Positions 1 to 7,509 are shown, numbered from the stretch's first letter. The stretch: 64,000 bases of DNA from Clostridia bacterium (GCA_035628995.1 DASPIR010000034.1:1-64000); one strand, 5' to 3'. Numbers and translations are program-made. Notes: generated from the letters alone by a model not told the origin.

Positions 1-413
1 GTGCCTAATAGCCAATCATAGCAACTCCAGCCAGCCGACATTGTTAATTCTTTTCCGCTATCAATCCAACGGTCGGCAACGGTAAAGGCAATATCTGTTT
101 CGGCAAGAGTTACTGCCACAATATAGTCCGAAATCATATAAAAATAAGCGCCTTCTATCCATCGGTTAAAATCTTCTTCTGCCATTTTCTTTGGCTCCGC
201 TATCATGCCCGCTAAATACATGGCATCATAATTTCCTGTTGCATAAAGCTGCTCTGCCAAAGGCTGGTTGTATTTTATTTTCTTAAAAATCGGCTTCATA
301 GCGCTTATGGTTACGCCAAAAATAGGCTCCTTAGCACCATTTCCCATGTAAATTTTTTTCGTACGTTCTGTACCAAGAGACCTTAGTTCGTCCATGATTT
401 CGTTTAATTCCAT
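1..413 (-). CDS. DNA alkylation repair protein, AlkD-like (partial, C-terminus off left edge)
   Basis: The reading frame starts at an ATG (413-411) behind a good ribosome site (AAGGAGAT) and stays open to the window edge, giving about 137 residues. The N-terminal residues (MELNEIMDELRSLG, then KIYMGNGAKEP and YATGNYDAMYLAGMIAEP) match the HEAT-repeat DNA alkylation repair family, which removes N3- and N7-alkylated purines without base flipping. The GNAT gene upstream on the same strand ends 72 bp before this start, so the two could share a transcript. The catalytic part of the family lies further along and is outside the window, so activity cannot be judged. Confidence 0.8.
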   Translation of the reverse strand, partial: MELNEIMDELRSLGTERTKKIYMGNGAKEPIFGVTISAMKPIFKKIKYNQPLAEQLYATGNYDAMYLAGMIAEPKKMAEEDFNRWIEGAYFYMISDYIVAVTLAETDIAFTVADRWIDSGKELTMSAGWSCYDWLLG

Positions 414-485
414 TTGTAATATCTCCTTAAAATATTATAGTAAAATTCGTAACTTGATAATATCTACGGCATCGCTTCTTAATAG

Positions 486-956
486 CTATTTATTAATATT
501 AAGCTTCAAACGCCAGTTATTGCATCGCATGTAACTCCCTAGCGGGTATTCAAATTCATGTTCTGAGATAAAATCAAAGCCCAGCTTCTGACAGATTGCA
601 TTAGAGGCAAGATTATTGATTGAAGGAAAAGCGTGAATATATTCATACTTGTTCTCGGCAGTTGCTGCGTCTATTGCTAACTTGGCGGCACCTGTAGCTA
701 TCCCTTTCCCCTGATATGAAGGTAGGACGCTCCACCCTATTTCGTATATACCTTCGCAATTCCAAACTTTTTCCCAATAACCAATACAGCCGACTTCCTT
801 CAAATCTGGATATAATATGATACTAAACATACATCCCTTATCGCCAAGCTCTAAATAACGTTTGTGACGACTCAAAACCTGTTCTTTGGTATCAGGTCCT
901 CCAAGATATTCCATCATCTCTGGTTCGTTAATAACTCGTTTAGGTGCCAGGTGCAA
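486..956 (-). CDS. GNAT-family N-acetyltransferase, N-terminally truncated by a repeat
   Basis: The body has the GNAT fold signature: a central strand (YEIGWSVLPSYQGKGIATGAAK, containing the acetyl-CoA pyrophosphate loop Q-G-K-G-I-A) and the late motif NNLASNAICQKLGF, typical of RimJ/RimL-like enzymes. The first residues (MHLAPK) are not native: they are read from the 87-bp repeat at 938-1024, with a TTG as the only nearby start. Relatives normally have some 15-20 further residues before the VNEPEMMEYLG segment, forming the first strand and helix. The gene has therefore probably lost its own start and promoter and may be inactive. Function is inferred from fold only; the acceptor substrate is unknown. 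Confidence 0.7.
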   Translation of the reverse strand: MHLAPKRVINEPEMMEYLGGPDTKEQVLSRHKRYLELGDKGCMFSIILYPDLKEVGCIGYWEKVWNCEGIYEIGWSVLPSYQGKGIATGAAKLAIDAATAENKYEYIHAFPSINNLASNAICQKLGFDFISEHEFEYPLGSYMRCNNWRLKLNINK

Positions 957-1024
957 AGGTTATTAGGTTACTGAAATCGATGATTGCAATAACCTAATAA
1001 CCTCGGAGGCTGGCACTTATCTAC
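938..1024 (-). repeat. 87-bp hairpin repeat, copy 1 (REP-like, GTAG foot)
   Basis: One of three nearly identical 87-bp copies (others at 3411-3497 and 5043-5129), all in the same orientation. Read on the minus strand it begins GTAGATAAGTGCCAGGC and ends CCTGGCACCTAAAC. It contains nested inverted repeats: outer GTGCCAGG/CCTGGCAC, inner AGGTTATTAGGTTA/TAACCTAATAACCT with a short loop. A GTAG foot followed by an imperfect palindrome is the hallmark of REP sequences mobilised by RAYT (Y1) transposases. This copy supplies the stop codon of the GrpB gene on one side and the TTG start of the truncated GNAT on the other. Confidence 0.85.
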
Positions 1025-1559
1025 TCTTTTCCTCTTTAGCTTTTTCCAGTATATTTTCTATAAAAGGATCTTTTTTTCTGGCATATCCATCTCTGTTATC
1101 AGCAAACTCACTTTCTAGACTTTCTTTTAAAATACTATATTCTTTTACTAATTCAAAATGATTATTTAGATAGTCTCTATACAAAATATGATTGGTCCAT
1201 AATTCCCCATCAATTGGCTCTACATGTACATAATGAGTTCTTAATTCTCCGTTACCTTTCTTAAAAAAATGCCTACCCGGTATTTTCCCATCTCCATCAT
1301 ATATATAGCCTATTTTCTCTAATACAGATATCAATTTTTCACCATATTCAAGTGATTCTACTCCTATTGCAATATCAATTATTGGCTTGGCTGAACATCC
1401 TATAATAGATGTACTTCCAACATGTTGTATATTTACATTATATTCTTTTAAAGCCGTTTCCAACCTTATCCATTCCTTTTCAAATTCGTTTTTCCATTCC
1501 GGATTATATTTTTCTATTCTCACGGTTCCGCTTTTCAAGCCTAACATAAAAACCTCCAT
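1017..1559 (-). CDS. GrpB-family (UPF0157) nucleotidyltransferase-fold protein
   Basis: About 180 residues, the normal size for the family. Recognisable features are an opening VRIEKYNPEWKNEF, the nucleotidyltransferase signature HVGSTS followed by AKPIIDIAIGV (Gly-Ser then Asp-x-Asp-type acidic region), and YVHVEPI. GrpB proteins have a nucleotidyltransferase fold and poorly defined cellular function. The final Arg codon and the TAA stop lie in the 87-bp repeat, so the last residue or two may differ from the ancestral protein. It lies downstream of the MFS gene on the same strand but is separated by about 260 bp. The start ATG at 1559 or the next Met (1545, MLGLKSG) are both possible; the AGGTTTTT upstream of the latter is weak. 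Confidence 0.8.
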   Translation of the reverse strand: MEVFMLGLKSGTVRIEKYNPEWKNEFEKEWIRLETALKEYNVNIQHVGSTSIIGCSAKPIIDIAIGVESLEYGEKLISVLEKIGYIYDGDGKIPGRHFFKKGNGELRTHYVHVEPIDGELWTNHILYRDYLNNHFELVKEYSILKESLESEFADNRDGYARKKDPFIENILEKAKEEKSR

Positions 1560-1821
1560 ATATCGTGGTAGTAAATTATATAAATACCCAACACTTAAAT
1601 AAATTCTGGGAACTTCCCATTATTAGCCTAATCAGAACAACTTGTCCATGATAATTGTATGGATAACTGGAAGCTCAGGTATTGCGTAACATAAGAATAT
1701 AACGTATTATTGATTCGGAGCTTTGCGAAGAACTTGGCAAAAATTAAGCCTTTTGTTTGGAACACATGAATTAAATACATATATTCACTTCATGTATCAT
1801 TATGTATATATGTATTTGGTG
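1560..1821. other. Intergenic region without a recognisable gene
   Basis: This A/T-rich stretch between the GrpB and MFS genes holds no convincing coding frame. A loose inverted repeat built on AATACATATA and TATATGTATT (about 1776-1818) lies just after the MFS stop codon and could act as its transcription end, but it has no clear T-run. Confidence 0.4.
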
Positions 1822-3087
1822 TTATCCTTGCAATTCCTCTTTTGGCTCTTCAACAGTTAGCTGAGTGGTTGATGAACTGCTCATATGTTTATTCATATAA
1901 CGCATCAGCACTGCCAATAGTAAACCCATCACAATCGCCAAAATCCAATGGGCGGTAAAAATATCACTTTTATCCTTCAAAACGCCCATGATAGGTAAAA
2001 TCAATGCAACAGTCAGATTGGAACATAGACTTTGGAAAGACAAGACCGTTGCCCTTTTATCCGATGGGATATATTTGTTCATATACTTGGATGTCACCGG
2101 ACGGTAAAATCCTTTTGCGAATTGCTGCAACAGAATGAACAAAACGCCGACCCATATATGGAGGGAAGCAATAAAAACATAGGATACAATCAGCAATCCG
2201 CCGAGAACACCGAGGGTTCTAGATTTTGTCCAGTTTATAAAATCGTGACTGCGCTTTGAGGCGTATGCAGCTGCAATGTTGAAAACAAAGAACGTGATGC
2301 CGAAATAGCTGACCGGTATATGTACCGCCTCCATATAAGGCTGGACGTACCAAAATCCGGCGCGATAAAAGGTGTAGAAAAGCATCGTAAATAAGATCAC
2401 AGATCGCAGTTTGGGATGCCGGACTGCATAAGATCCGCTCTCCCGAATCTGGTTAAAATAGGCACGCATTGGAGATGCAGACATGGTGAATGTAGGCATC
2501 TTGCTATCGCTAAGAGTTTCTTGCTCGCTTTCCACCCCGACTTGTTTTTCTTCAAAACACAGCGCGAAAAGCACCGACATCGCAATAAACCCTATAGAAA
2601 TAATTAAAGGCAGATGAATATTGATTTCGTAAGCAAAACCTGCAGTGATTGACCCAAAGGCTAGTGTATAAAGTGCGAATGACCGTGCCTTTCCCTCAAC
2701 CTTCAAATAACGGTCCTCTTGTTGGCGAAGTTTCAACGAGTCATATATCAGTGCACTATCCGCACCTGATTTGAATGCAGCGCCGAAACCGAAAAGCACC
2801 TCCGCGAAAGCAAAAACGGCAAACCGATTTCCGATAATGTAGATAAATAAGCTTATACAGCAAAGTATCCCGCCCAAAACCAAACACCATTTGCGACCCA
2901 ATTTATCTGCCAACGCACCAGTGGGGACCTCAAATGCGAAAATTGCAATGGCTAAAATTGAGTCGATCAGCAAGATTTCTGTAAACGATAGTCCTTTTGC
3001 CGTTAGGTAGAGTACGATAATCGGAGTTAAAATCACTAAATCAGCAAATGCAGAGTACCAGTAATAGATTTTTTCGTTTCTATGCAT
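1822..3087 (-). CDS. MFS transporter
   Basis: A 421-residue polytopic membrane protein with about 12 hydrophobic segments, the usual length for a major facilitator. The loop between helices 2 and 3 carries GALADKLGRKWCLVLGG, the MFS motif A, and a long charged cytoplasmic loop (around residues 185-220) separates the two six-helix halves. The opening NEKIYYWYSAFADLVILTPIIVLYL resembles the DHA1-like drug/unknown substrate exporters common in Firmicutes. Substrate cannot be assigned. The start ATG (3087) has GGGGGACAT upstream. No partner gene is adjacent. Confidence 0.85.
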   Translation of the reverse strand: MHRNEKIYYWYSAFADLVILTPIIVLYLTAKGLSFTEILLIDSILAIAIFAFEVPTGALADKLGRKWCLVLGGILCCISLFIYIIGNRFAVFAFAEVLFGFGAAFKSGADSALIYDSLKLRQQEDRYLKVEGKARSFALYTLAFGSITAGFAYEINIHLPLIISIGFIAMSVLFALCFEEKQVGVESEQETLSDSKMPTFTMSASPMRAYFNQIRESGSYAVRHPKLRSVILFTMLFYTFYRAGFWYVQPYMEAVHIPVSYFGITFFVFNIAAAYASKRSHDFINWTKSRTLGVLGGLLIVSYVFIASLHIWVGVLFILLQQFAKGFYRPVTSKYMNKYIPSDKRATVLSFQSLCSNLTVALILPIMGVLKDKSDIFTAHWILAIVMGLLLAVLMRYMNKHMSSSSTTQLTVEEPKEELQG

Positions 3088-3410
3088 ATGTCCCCCTCTT
3101 TCACGCGTTTTTTACTGATTTCTCATTTCAAATTTAATCATTCTCCACTTTTATTGATTACGGACTGATCAACATCATTATAGAGCATTTTAATCCAATT
3201 ATTATAATCATCATTTTATTATTTACTATATCTGCTGTCCAGCCTTTCACATAAACACTTTCCTTTGATTTCGCGTCTTACGCAATATTATACATTTCTG
3301 CCCTAAATAGCTATTTCAGTTGCCCCTTACCCGGAGTTTATGGATAATCCTGCTAATAAAAGTCAACCATAAATTTCAGAAAATATCAATATAAAAATGG
3401 GTATAGTAAT
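3088..3410. other. Intergenic region, no gene seen
   Basis: This A/T-rich 320-bp stretch lies upstream of the MFS gene and ends at repeat copy 2. No ORF with a ribosome site, no terminator hairpin and no riboswitch signature were found. It presumably contains the MFS promoter. Confidence 0.5.
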
Positions 3411-3497
3411 GTTTAGGTGCCAGGTGCAAAGGTTATTAGGTTACTGAAATCGATGAATACAATAACCTAATAACCTCGGAGCCTGGCACTTATCTAC
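3411..3497 (-). repeat. 87-bp hairpin repeat, copy 2
   Basis: Differs from copy 1 at only a few positions, all in the loop and the outer stem. It truncates the hypothetical gene to its right, to which it contributes the C-terminal residues VDKCQAPRLLGYC. Together with copy 3 it brackets the segment containing the PemK-like toxin gene as direct repeats. Confidence 0.85.
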
Positions 3498-3741
3498 TCC
3501 TGAAATATAGTCAGGGTAAAGAGAATAGACAGCTTCAAATTGTTTGAATGTTATTGTCCTCTGACCTGATAATCTAGCGCTATTAGTTTTTTCAGCAGCT
3601 TCGTCTACGATGATAGAATCATCGCCCCACCACGCAGTGAAATAGACAGGTGGTTTGCGAATCCTGGTAAATGAAGAAAATTCAGTTGGACTATTCCTAA
3701 GCTTCTCCAACAATAGATTTCAGGCTTGTCTGATTTCCATT
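3441..3741 (-). pseudogene. Broken hypothetical gene (internal TGA, 3' end replaced by repeat)
   Basis: An ATG at 3741 behind GGAGAAAG opens a frame MEIRQA that meets a TGA at codon 7, then continues as NLLLEKLRNSPTEFSSFTRI and SARLSGQRTITFKQFEAVY. The reading frame runs into the 87-bp repeat at 3497, which replaces the natural C-terminus with VDKCQAPRLLGYC. The good ribosome site on the far side of the stop suggests a once-functional gene that has acquired a nonsense codon and lost its 3' end. The protein family was not recognised. Confidence 0.5.
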
Positions 3742-4134
3742 TACTTTCTCCTTTGAATAAGTTGATTTTAAGAATGATGTACCAAAATTGTTGCTCAACA
3801 TTCAATAGCAGATAGTTTACTATTGATAATATTGTACCGCGTACACCGGATAAGAAGTTATTGCGAAATGATGCAAATATAACCACATAACCGCTGTGCC
3901 CGGTACATATTTTATAATCATAATCCTTCACGCGATGTGGCGGTCCTATACGCGCGATTTCAGATAACGTCTTTCCATTCACGACGTTTACCCCAAAGCC
4001 GAACCCCCAAAGAAAATGTCCGTCGAATGGATTGTTAGCCGACGTTCCCATAACGTTAGGTGATAGTGACACTATATGGATAATTGCACCATATGATATA
4101 CTATAAAGAAATAATATAAACTTTCCATAATATA
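3742..4134. other. Unassigned, probably degenerate region
   Basis: About 390 bp between the broken gene and the PemK-like promoter. A minus-strand frame is open through it, but it has no ribosome site, mixed composition and no recognisable motif. The 3830-4060 part is clearly richer in G/C than its surroundings, which suggests a remnant of different origin. No function can be given. Confidence 0.4.
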
Positions 4135-4154
4135 TTTCTAATTGTGTCAAAATA

Positions 4155-4163
4155 TGGTATAAT
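4155..4163 (+). promoter_or_regulatory. Extended -10 promoter of the PemK-like gene
   Basis: TGGTATAAT forms a TGn-extended consensus -10 hexamer (TATAAT at 4158-4163) with no good -35. Transcription would begin near 4170, giving a leader of about 22 nt that contains the ribosome site GGGAGGATAACG before the ATG at 4193. This fixes the start used for the gene. Confidence 0.6.
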
Positions 4164-4192
4164 TGGGACATGTATTTTGTGGGAGGATAACG

Positions 4193-4840
4193 ATGGATGC
4201 ATTAGACTTTAATAAAATTGACAAAATTGATGAAAAAAATAAAATATTAACTTCATTATCTGGTTTAGATAGAATTAAACTACTACAATCTCAAATTAAT
4301 TTAATATACAAATATTGGAATGATTCTATGATAAAAGTTAATGATAAAATTACTGCCAGTAATTCTGATTTATTTAATAAGTTATTATTTTATGACTTTG
4401 TTTTATCTCAAGCAATTTGGGCTAATAAAAAAATTGATTACCCTAAAGAAAGTCCAGACCAAATATTCCAATGGGGTATTTTAAATTGTGATTTAGGATA
4501 TAATATAGGGAGCGAACAAAATAAAAAAAGACCTGTAATTGTTTTAAATAATACCTTTTTTACTAGGTCTTCAATGATGATTGTTGCACCAATAACAGGA
4601 AGTGGTAAAAAAATATATAATCCAGAGGTTCAACTATATGAGACTTCTTATAGTAAAGTGACAGGTAAAATTGATTTGTCTCAAATGAGGTCTGTAAGTT
4701 CGGATAGATTTGATTTAAAAATAACTGATAAATTAATGAGCGAAGATGAATATAAAAGTAAATATAAAGATGGAAAATATACACCAATACAGGATATAAT
4801 AAGAAATAAACTTAAAAATATATTTGGTATTGTAATCTAA
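4193..4840 (+). CDS. MazF/PemK-like type II toxin with a long N-terminal extension
   Basis: The C-terminal part shows the MazF/PemK growth-inhibitor signature: GILNCDLGYNIGSEQNKKRP (the G-S-E-Q-x-K-x-R-P core), VIVLNN, then VAPITGSGKK and KIDLSQMRSVSSDRF, corresponding to the conserved strands and the Gln-x-Arg-x-x-Ser/Thr element of these ribosome-independent endoribonucleases. Residues 1-90 are an extra charged, helical region not present in the classic 110-residue toxins. No small antitoxin ORF is adjacent, so either the extension or a distant gene provides control, or it acts differently. The gene is much more A/T-rich than its neighbours, which points to horizontal acquisition, and it lies between two direct 87-bp repeat copies. 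Confidence 0.75.
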   Translation: MDALDFNKIDKIDEKNKILTSLSGLDRIKLLQSQINLIYKYWNDSMIKVNDKITASNSDLFNKLLFYDFVLSQAIWANKKIDYPKESPDQIFQWGILNCDLGYNIGSEQNKKRPVIVLNNTFFTRSSMMIVAPITGSGKKIYNPEVQLYETSYSKVTGKIDLSQMRSVSSDRFDLKITDKLMSEDEYKSKYKDGKYTPIQDIIRNKLKNIFGIVI

Positions 4841-4916
4841 ATACATGTATGTTATACTTTAGCTACAGTAGCGTGAGCTAACAATAAAGTATTTTAGGCA
4901 CATGAGTGCAAAATAG

Positions 4917-4952
4917 GAAAAGACTTCTGATTAATTTCAGGAGTCTTTTTCA
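4917..4952 (+). terminator. Rho-independent terminator after the PemK-like gene
   Basis: AAAGACTTCTGA and TCAGGAGTCTTTTT form a stem with one T-G wobble and a short loop, followed by a T-run on the plus strand, about 80 bp after the stop codon. Confidence 0.75.
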
Positions 4953-5042
4953 TTATCAAAAACCAAAAAACAATCATGAAAAATAAAAATTCCTCCAATG
5001 CCCTACCCTAAAATGATGTGGAGGCTGAGGGGAATACTGTGC

Positions 5043-5129
5043 GTTTAGGTGCCAGGTGCAAAGGTTATTAGGTTACTGAAATCGATGATTACAATAACCT
5101 AATAACCTCGGAGCCTGGCACTTATCTAC
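5043..5129 (-). repeat. 87-bp hairpin repeat, copy 3
   Basis: Same length and orientation as copies 1 and 2. It cuts off the DUF6602-like gene on its right and supplies that gene's last residues (VDKCQAPRLLGYC). The flanking bases differ completely from those of the other copies, so the 87-bp unit is well delimited. Confidence 0.85.
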
Positions 5130-5224
5130 ATAATGCGGATTATCTTTTTTTATTTCTTCAAAGTCATAACGCAGTTGCTTGCCTGCTTCAATGAATAAGT
5201 TTAATATCTTTTCATTCTTCTCCA
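5073..5224 (-). pseudogene. Truncated DUF6602-like gene fragment
   Basis: From an ATG at 5224 (GTGAGG upstream) the frame reads MEKNEKILNLFIEAGKQLRY and then FEEIKKDNPHY before entering the 87-bp repeat. This resembles the first 30-odd residues of DUF6602 proteins, where the segment continues with a conserved Gly-Glu-x-Gly region and a nuclease-like core. Everything after that is missing. Assignment is from memory of the family opening and is tentative; that the gene is truncated is clear because the repeat supplies its end. Confidence 0.45.
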
Positions 5225-5279
5225 TAATTAACCTCACAAATAATTTGGTATTCCCTATAATCGGTAAATTCATCTGCAG

Positions 5280-5670
5280 CTTCCCATTATAGACACAATT
5301 ACACTTCTATCAGCAAATACGTAACATATTCCCAGATATTTTTACCCCAGATAGTCAGGCCATTAAATACCGCCAGTTTTATCTGTAACTCTGCATAGAT
5401 CCTACACTAAATGGTAATATTGCCTGACTCTAAACTATAGCTATATATCTAAACTAAATTCGAAATGCTCTTAGCGTAGCATAATACCCCTACTATTAAT
5501 TTATAGAGTTCAATTGGTGCCTTTCAAAATCCTCCTGTACATCCATTAAGTCCCTGATAATTCGACCGCATTATTCGACTTATTTCGCAATTTACTAATC
5601 ATCTAATCATTTACCTTCATATTACGGTTCTATGAATTCTCCTACATAGCTTTAATTTGAGTAAGGGCAT
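5280..5670. other. Degenerate intergenic stretch
   Basis: No intact gene. A short minus-strand remnant around 5505-5570 reads IIRDLMDVQEDFERHQLNSI followed by a stop, which has protein-like composition but no ribosome site and no upstream continuation. It is probably the tail of a lost gene. Confidence 0.35.
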
Positions 5671-5715
5671 AAAAAGAGAACCTAATCGTCAATTGACAAT
5701 GAGGTTCTCTTTTTA
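5671..5715 (-). terminator. Strong terminator of the small Cys-cluster gene
   Basis: AAAAAGAGAACCT and AGGTTCTCTTTTT pair perfectly around a loop that itself contains TCAATTGA. It directly follows the stop codon at 5718 and would work in both directions. Confidence 0.85.
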
Positions 5716-5717
5716 TG

Positions 5718-5975
5718 TTACTCTCTTGGGTATGTCTCGGAAGCATTATGTAAGGCTTGAAGTGCTTGCTCTGCAGGCATTTTTGCAATTGTTGCTGCGC
5801 ACTTGTTACAAAGGGTTTTCCCTTTGCCTTTAAAAACGTCTCTGCTTCTTAAGTCACGACAAGGGTTATTGAATATTGGCACATTACATAATTCACATCG
5901 TTGATGCTGCTCATATAGACCATGCCCTTTTTCGCTGCTTTGATCATTCATACTCCTTAGCTTTACGAGCTTCAT
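5718..5975 (-). CDS. Small Cys-cluster (zinc-ribbon-like) protein
   Basis: An 85-residue soluble protein. It has two cysteine pairs, CELC near residue 27 and CNKC near residue 57, plus a single Cys in NNPCRDL, an arrangement that would bind zinc or an Fe-S cluster. No known family was recognised. The ATG at 5975 has GGAAGTG at proper distance; a second Met (MNDQSS) has its AAGGAG too close. It has its own terminator and lies at the edge of the metal-homeostasis cluster, but its link to it is only positional. Confidence 0.6.
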   Translation of the reverse strand: MKLVKLRSMNDQSSEKGHGLYEQHQRCELCNVPIFNNPCRDLRSRDVFKGKGKTLCNKCAATIAKMPAEQALQALHNASETYPRE

Positions 5976-6065
5976 TGTTTCACTTCCTTATTGGTTTGTT
6001 ATTATTTTGCCCAAATTCTTATTTACTAATATCTATATCCAATAGATGCACAAAGTACTGCAATC

Positions 6066-6108
6066 AAAAGAGAACCTGCATGCCCAAGGGACAATAAGGT
6101 TCTCCTTT
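6066..6108 (-). terminator. Terminator of the duplicated-domain lipoprotein gene
   Basis: AAAAGAGAACCT pairs with AGGTTCTCCTTT around an 18-nt loop containing GCATGCCC, 35 bp beyond the stop codon. Its arms share the sequence GAGAACCT/AGGTTCTC with the terminator at 5671. Confidence 0.75.
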
Positions 6109-6143
6109 ATCTAATAAGCTTATGTTTTAGTTCTTCGAATCAG

Positions 6144-6824
6144 TTACTTCAAATCAAAAGGCTTTAATAACTTGTCAACTTCAATATCCTTGCCGTTATC
6201 ATCCTTGACTGGGACCTTTGCGAATACCCAGCCTTCCACTTTAGCAGGGTCAACGCCTGCATCGATAAATGGCTGTGGGTTCAATACGAATACGATGTCC
6301 TTATCATTGGTATTCATGTCCTTTGCCCATTCAAACATATTGCCGTTGCCCAATGCGACACCATAGTGGTCAAGCTTTTCATGGTAACCAATACTGTCTC
6401 GGTGTGTTTCTACGATTTTCTTGAAGGAATCCAAAGGTTTCGCTTCTCCGCTATAAGTAAACTTTTCATTGCCTAACTCAGAGTGAACCATTAGTTTATC
6501 CATATCGCTGACATATAAATAAGTCTCTTTTGGCAGCTTATTTACGTCCAACCCCGCATTAATAAAAGGTTTTGCATCAAACTCGAGCATAATATCAGGT
6601 GCACCTTCTTTGCTGAAGTCCTTCCCCCATATGAATCTTTCACCGGTTGGGGAAGTTAATGCCCATCCATTATTTACTTCGTCAGAAGCTATTTTGTCAG
6701 GAATTTTATTTAATACTGCTTCAAAGGATGTTACTGCAACTTTGCCCACTACATCTGTTGCTTGGCATGCTGCCAGGGATGCTGCCAACGATAAAACCAA
6801 AACAATAACTATTATTCTTTTCAT
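6144..6824 (-). CDS. Secreted lipoprotein with a duplicated domain, in the metal cluster
   Basis: Starting at MKRIIVIVLVLSL the protein has a signal peptide and a lipobox LAAC, so it is anchored on the outer face of the membrane. The mature part is an internal duplication: GWALTSPTGERFIWGKDF with FDAKPFINAGLDVNKLP recurs about 100 residues later as YGVALGNGNMFEWAKDM with LNPQPFIDAGVDPAKV. No Cys or Met cluster is visible. The family was not recognised. Its promoter carries the tandem 11-bp-spaced box and the C-rich motif shared with copA, which suggests coregulation with copper export. A longer start at 6848 is possible but the 6824 start gives a canonical signal peptide. Confidence 0.7.
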   Translation of the reverse strand: MKRIIVIVLVLSLAASLAACQATDVVGKVAVTSFEAVLNKIPDKIASDEVNNGWALTSPTGERFIWGKDFSKEGAPDIMLEFDAKPFINAGLDVNKLPKETYLYVSDMDKLMVHSELGNEKFTYSGEAKPLDSFKKIVETHRDSIGYHEKLDHYGVALGNGNMFEWAKDMNTNDKDIVFVLNPQPFIDAGVDPAKVEGWVFAKVPVKDDNGKDIEVDKLLKPFDLK

Positions 6825-6852
6825 ATTCACTAACCTACTTTCTTTCATAATT

Positions 6853-6868
6853 ACTTTACCCCCCTACC
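6853..6868 (-). promoter_or_regulatory. C-rich motif, candidate CsoR-type operator (lipoprotein gene)
   Basis: ACTTTACCCCCCTACC (plus-strand reading) is identical to the motif at 14644-14659 in front of copA. Both begin 11-13 bp beyond the proposed -10, that is around the transcription start. CsoR operators are typically TACCC-rich/GGGTA-rich sites in such positions. Identification as a CsoR site is inference. Confidence 0.5.
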
Positions 6869-6881
6869 GTACATATATATT

Positions 6882-6916
6882 AATATAAACATTTATTATG
6901 AAGATTTAATGGAGAT
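6882..6916 (-). promoter_or_regulatory. Promoter with tandem 11-bp boxes (lipoprotein gene)
   Basis: On the minus strand ATCTCCAT (6909-6916) is followed exactly 11 bp later by ATCTTCAT (6898-6905), then a 10-bp gap and a -10 TATATT (6882-6887). No -35 hexamer is present at the expected place; the boxes occupy it. This matches the layout at copA, larE and three other genes here and is typical of OmpR/PhoB-family activator sites. Confidence 0.6.
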
Positions 6917-7002
6917 TTTGACTTTCCCGATATATATTTCTTCTAATAGTATTATTGCCAGAGGAAGTATGACATACTACTTTCCATCTGCTAAAACAAG
7001 CA

Positions 7003-7031
7003 AAGAAGGCTCAAATGCTTGAGCCTTCTTC
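7003..7031 (-). terminator. Terminator of the DUF2680 gene
   Basis: GAAGGCTCAA and TTGAGCCTTC pair perfectly around a 4-nt loop, with A/T-rich flanks on both sides, some 50 bp past the stop codon at 7079. Confidence 0.8.
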
Positions 7032-7078
7032 AATATAAAAACCATCTAAAAAAGAGAGGGTATTAGATGTGATGTTAG

Positions 7079-7477
7079 TTATTGAACAGCGTAATTAAAA
7101 CCATTCATCATGTTGTAGCCAGAGCCTCCGCCCATCATTCCACTGCCAAATCCAAATCCAAATCCGGTGTTATTGCTGGTTTTGCTGTTATTGAAGCTTC
7201 CGCCTCCACAGCCGCCGAACCCTCCAGTCATCATACCATTCGGGAAACCGTTTTCTGTATGGAACTTTTCCATTTGGTCGATATTGTCTTTATATAGTTT
7301 TGCCTGATCCTGAGTTATGGAGCCATCCTTCGCAGCTTGGTCAACCTGTGTCTTTCTCGCTGATATCATATCCTTAAACCACTGCGGCACATTTGCATTG
7401 TCAGCCGCGAAGACAACGGTTGCAAGCATAAGAGAGATGATGCTCATTATTGTAACAATCGTAATTATTCTTTTCAT
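7079..7477 (-). CDS. DUF2680-type secreted protein with Gly/Met-rich tail
   Basis: A 132-residue exported protein: signal peptide to about residue 24 (ending VVFA-AD), then the DUF2680-like core VPQWFKDMISARKTQVDQAA, ITQDQAKLYKDNIDQMEKF and HTENGFPNGM. The C-terminal 45 residues are low-complexity Gly/Asn/Phe/Met with MMGGG and YNMMNGF patches and one Cys. Met-rich extracytoplasmic tails often bind Cu(I), which fits the setting, but copper binding is not shown. RBS GAAGGAGGAATTTG supports the ATG at 7477. Its promoter shows the tandem-box layout of the cluster. Confidence 0.7.
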   Translation of the reverse strand: MKRIITIVTIMSIISLMLATVVFAADNANVPQWFKDMISARKTQVDQAAKDGSITQDQAKLYKDNIDQMEKFHTENGFPNGMMTGGFGGCGGGSFNNSKTSNNTGFGFGFGSGMMGGGSGYNMMNGFNYAVQ

Positions 7478-7509
7478 TCAAATTCCTCCTTCAATTTTTC
7501 CATATTTTT

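Noticed and set aside
3605-4171. Long minus-strand open frame upstream of the broken hypothetical gene
   Set aside because: No ribosome site, uneven base composition and no recognisable protein motif; it overlaps the promoter of the PemK-like gene. Treated as chance or degenerate sequence.
938-5129. Possibility that the 87-bp repeats are integron attC sites
   Set aside because: Length and hairpin form fit, but the ends do not match the RYYYAAC/GTTRRRY core sites, genes between copies are on both strands with their own promoters, and no integrase gene is seen.
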